DNA of 64,000 bases from Pempheris klunzingeri (taxonomy: Eukaryota > Chordata > Actinopteri > Acropomatiformes > Pempheridae). The translations under genes were made by a program, and so were the position numbers. Location: positions 3,185,644 to 3,249,643 of the forward strand of contig NC_092034.1 in the NCBI RefSeq assembly GCF_042242105.1, in the 5' to 3' direction. Positions 61,910 to 64,000 of this stretch are shown in pieces; the first letter of the stretch is position 1; every line of letters starts with the position of its first letter. The notes under the pieces are model-generated. The model was not told the origin of the DNA and ran no database searches. It worked only from the letters and a program-made list of their open reading frames with translations.

Positions 61910-64000
61910 TCTGAGACGGTTTGGCACAAAGAGCACAGATATGTCTATGTTCATGGTATGGCTTTTTCTCTGTTGGTTTGATTAAAGCACATTCCGGGGA
62001 TATCTGAGCGCAAACCATCCCACACATCTGAGATGCAAAACAATGGTTAACCACAGGTTCATTCACCACCAGATCAGTGAGGACAGCAGCAACCTGCTCT
62101 GTGCAGGTCTGAGGTGGAGTAAAGGGTGGATGTGCTGAACAGTGGGCAAACCAGTTTAAACCAACTAATCATGAAAGTCTAAACTGTTTAGATAAAGTTT
62201 AAAAGGCAGGTGAGTGTGACGGAAAAGTCTCCACTGTGCTTAGTAATAACTCAGGGTCTTACAAAGACGTTATACAGTGGTATTTTTTAACTACTGTACT
62301 ATTATAATGATAAATAAACCTAATCCAGCACTATTATGGGGCACAGCAGGACCATAAAACTGATGATCTTTTATTCTATTATTAACAACAAACTACATTG
62401 TGCGCTTGTGTTTTCCTTCAATCCAAAAGTCTTTAAAAGTCTTTCACTGTGCCGTTGACTCATATCCTCTGCTGAGGTTTATTATCCAGCCTGTACTTTC
62501 TTATTACAACACGGAGCTCTACAGGCCAATTCAAAACCAGATACGTCACAGTCTGGTGGGAAAATACAAATCAGATCTGATCTGAAATGTATGAGTATGT
62601 TGTTTTTTTATTTCCTCTGTATGTGGTTACTCAGTTTGATGTCTTTGTGCTCCCTGAGGCCTAAAGCGACCTCCCCAGCTGAAGGAGAAGCATCAGGGAG
62701 ACTGTTTTGTCAGTCTGCCATCAGATGCACAGCTGTGAAACCCGTTTTGGTTTAGGGTGTAGCTTCCCCCTGTGTCAAGTATTGAAGCTGCTCGGTGTCT
62801 CAGTAAGCATCACCTTCACCGATAACGGACTGGGGGTTATCTGCATTTGTTATCTTTAGGCAGTGAGTCAGACTGGTTTAATTTGAGTCATTGCTGCAAA
62901 TCTGCTCCTGCAAATGTCTTTGATTTGTGACAACAAATATGCAGAGTGTGATATGATCACACCATCGAAACCCTGTTCTCCACCAGTGTGGTTTAGGTAC
63001 CTGTAATGTTGTCGGACTTCCGGTGTGTTTGGCCTCTTCCTTTATGATCACAGACAGACAAAGCTGTGCCTCAACGCGGTTTCTTACATTTGCTCGCACT
63101 AAACAACACTGTGTATCCTATGGGTGCTGCAGTGGGTGCTGCGGTTGAGCGAAGGGGTGACAGACATGGATTAAAAAAAAAAAAAAAAAAAAAAGAGAGA
63201 GCCATCAAGTGAAAGGCCCGATTAGAGTGTGGGAAAATAAGAATGTGTTATTATTCAAAGCTAAAGGCCAGAAAAAAAGAGCTACGAGCAATGATGGCCT
63301 CTAGAGACACCTTTGGATGTCTGCCCTGGAACTGGAGGGAGATCATTCATACAGTGACTAGTTTAAAGGTGACTCATACATCACGACCTACATGTGTGGT
63401 TATGTAACTTTCTATCACCATCACTATTATTCTAATTATTCTGAGTAGAGTTATTGGTACTATTACAACCTGGCCTGATGGCAGTTCTGCTTTGCTGTCA
63501 TGTTAAATTAGCCTCATAAATTAAAATTAAGACTCGGGCTGATGTGGTTCAAAGTGAACGACATCCGTGGCGTCTGTTGATCATCCTCGCCCCCTTTGAT
63601 TATGGGAAAAGTGTGCGCGTGATTTTGGAACTCTGAGAAGTGTCCACGGCTCAGCTACACCGGGTCGTCGATCACCGCACCCGGCTGGTGGCTGCTCTTG
63701 GGGGGGGGGGGGGGGAAATTCCGAGGACAGGGTGCTTTGCCTCCATGTGCTCAGTGTGCACCGACTCTGTGGGCTGTATGAGCCCGTGTGAGTAACATCC
63801 ACCTGGGTGTGGTCACAGAGGGGGAACCGGTCAGACACCGGAGAGAGAGAGAGAGTGACTGAACTCAAGGAATGAAAAGTTGCTCTCATGAACCCTACTG
63901 TCACATTTGGAGTTTGGGTGTTTCCTTCAAATTTCCCTGATCAAGTGGCCCAGTTATAGCCCACATTATATGTGACTTGTGAAAACTTTTATTTATTTCT
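61910..64000. other. Gene-free end of the window
   Basis: I see no exon or clear repeat beyond a poly-A run near 63174-63194 and a poly-G run near 63701-63714. Short sequences near 62084-62140 resemble 61824-61844 and 56936-56980. Confidence 0.45.

Noticed and set aside
63581-63904. 107-codon minus-strand frame
   Set aside because: It runs through poly-G and GA tracts and has no recognisable domain, acceptor or donor context.

Overview
This is vertebrate nuclear DNA, almost certainly from a teleost fish, probably a percomorph. It is intron-rich and AT-rich with long CA/GA microsatellites and repeats that are common in fish. It encodes a complete seven-exon tmem185 orthologue and fish-style immune receptors. 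No bacterial operons, CRISPR arrays or RNA genes were seen.

Region 1 (1-20 kb) is a tandem array of an intronless-CDS gene family. Its products are secreted, with six short Cys/Trp/Tyr-rich modules (C..C..G..Y.WC.T..WDYC) that resemble the C-terminal half of kringle or fibronectin-II domains, a basic processing-like site, and a novel C-terminal domain. One copy is cut by the window start (2-544) and three are complete (4774-6063, 9313-10605, 18262-19554). A degenerate copy of the 5' coding end sits in each spacer. Positions 1-2760 are almost identical to 5520-8279, a very recent 5519-bp duplication. The last spacer has taken in a rearranged LINE, a solo LTR with a perfect 4-bp target duplication, a Tc1/mariner-like MITE and a second LINE.

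Region 2 (20-29.3 kb) has a gene-poor stretch and then tmem185 on the minus strand. All seven exons can be placed, giving a 352-aa protein. A (TG)16 tract lies just upstream of the exon 5 acceptor.

Region 3 (30.9-61.8 kb) is an immunoglobulin-superfamily cluster. It holds a one-IgV butyrophilin/MOG-like receptor (minus), a two-Ig Fc-receptor-like gene with ITIM and ITSM tail motifs (plus), a V+C butyrophilin/B7-like gene with a long coiled-coil tail (minus), and two paralogous genes (plus). In these two paralogues the signal peptide and both Ig domains lie in one uninterrupted exon, followed by one membrane/tail exon. One of them has lost the standard B-strand Cys and gained a Cys at the core Trp position.

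The spacers hold LINE 3' ends, fish MITE-like repeats, microsatellites, an inverted repeat and an 0.8-kb direct duplication. The end of the window (61.9-64 kb) shows no gene. Exon boundaries were read by eye from splice sites, phase and family conservation. They are predictions without transcript support.
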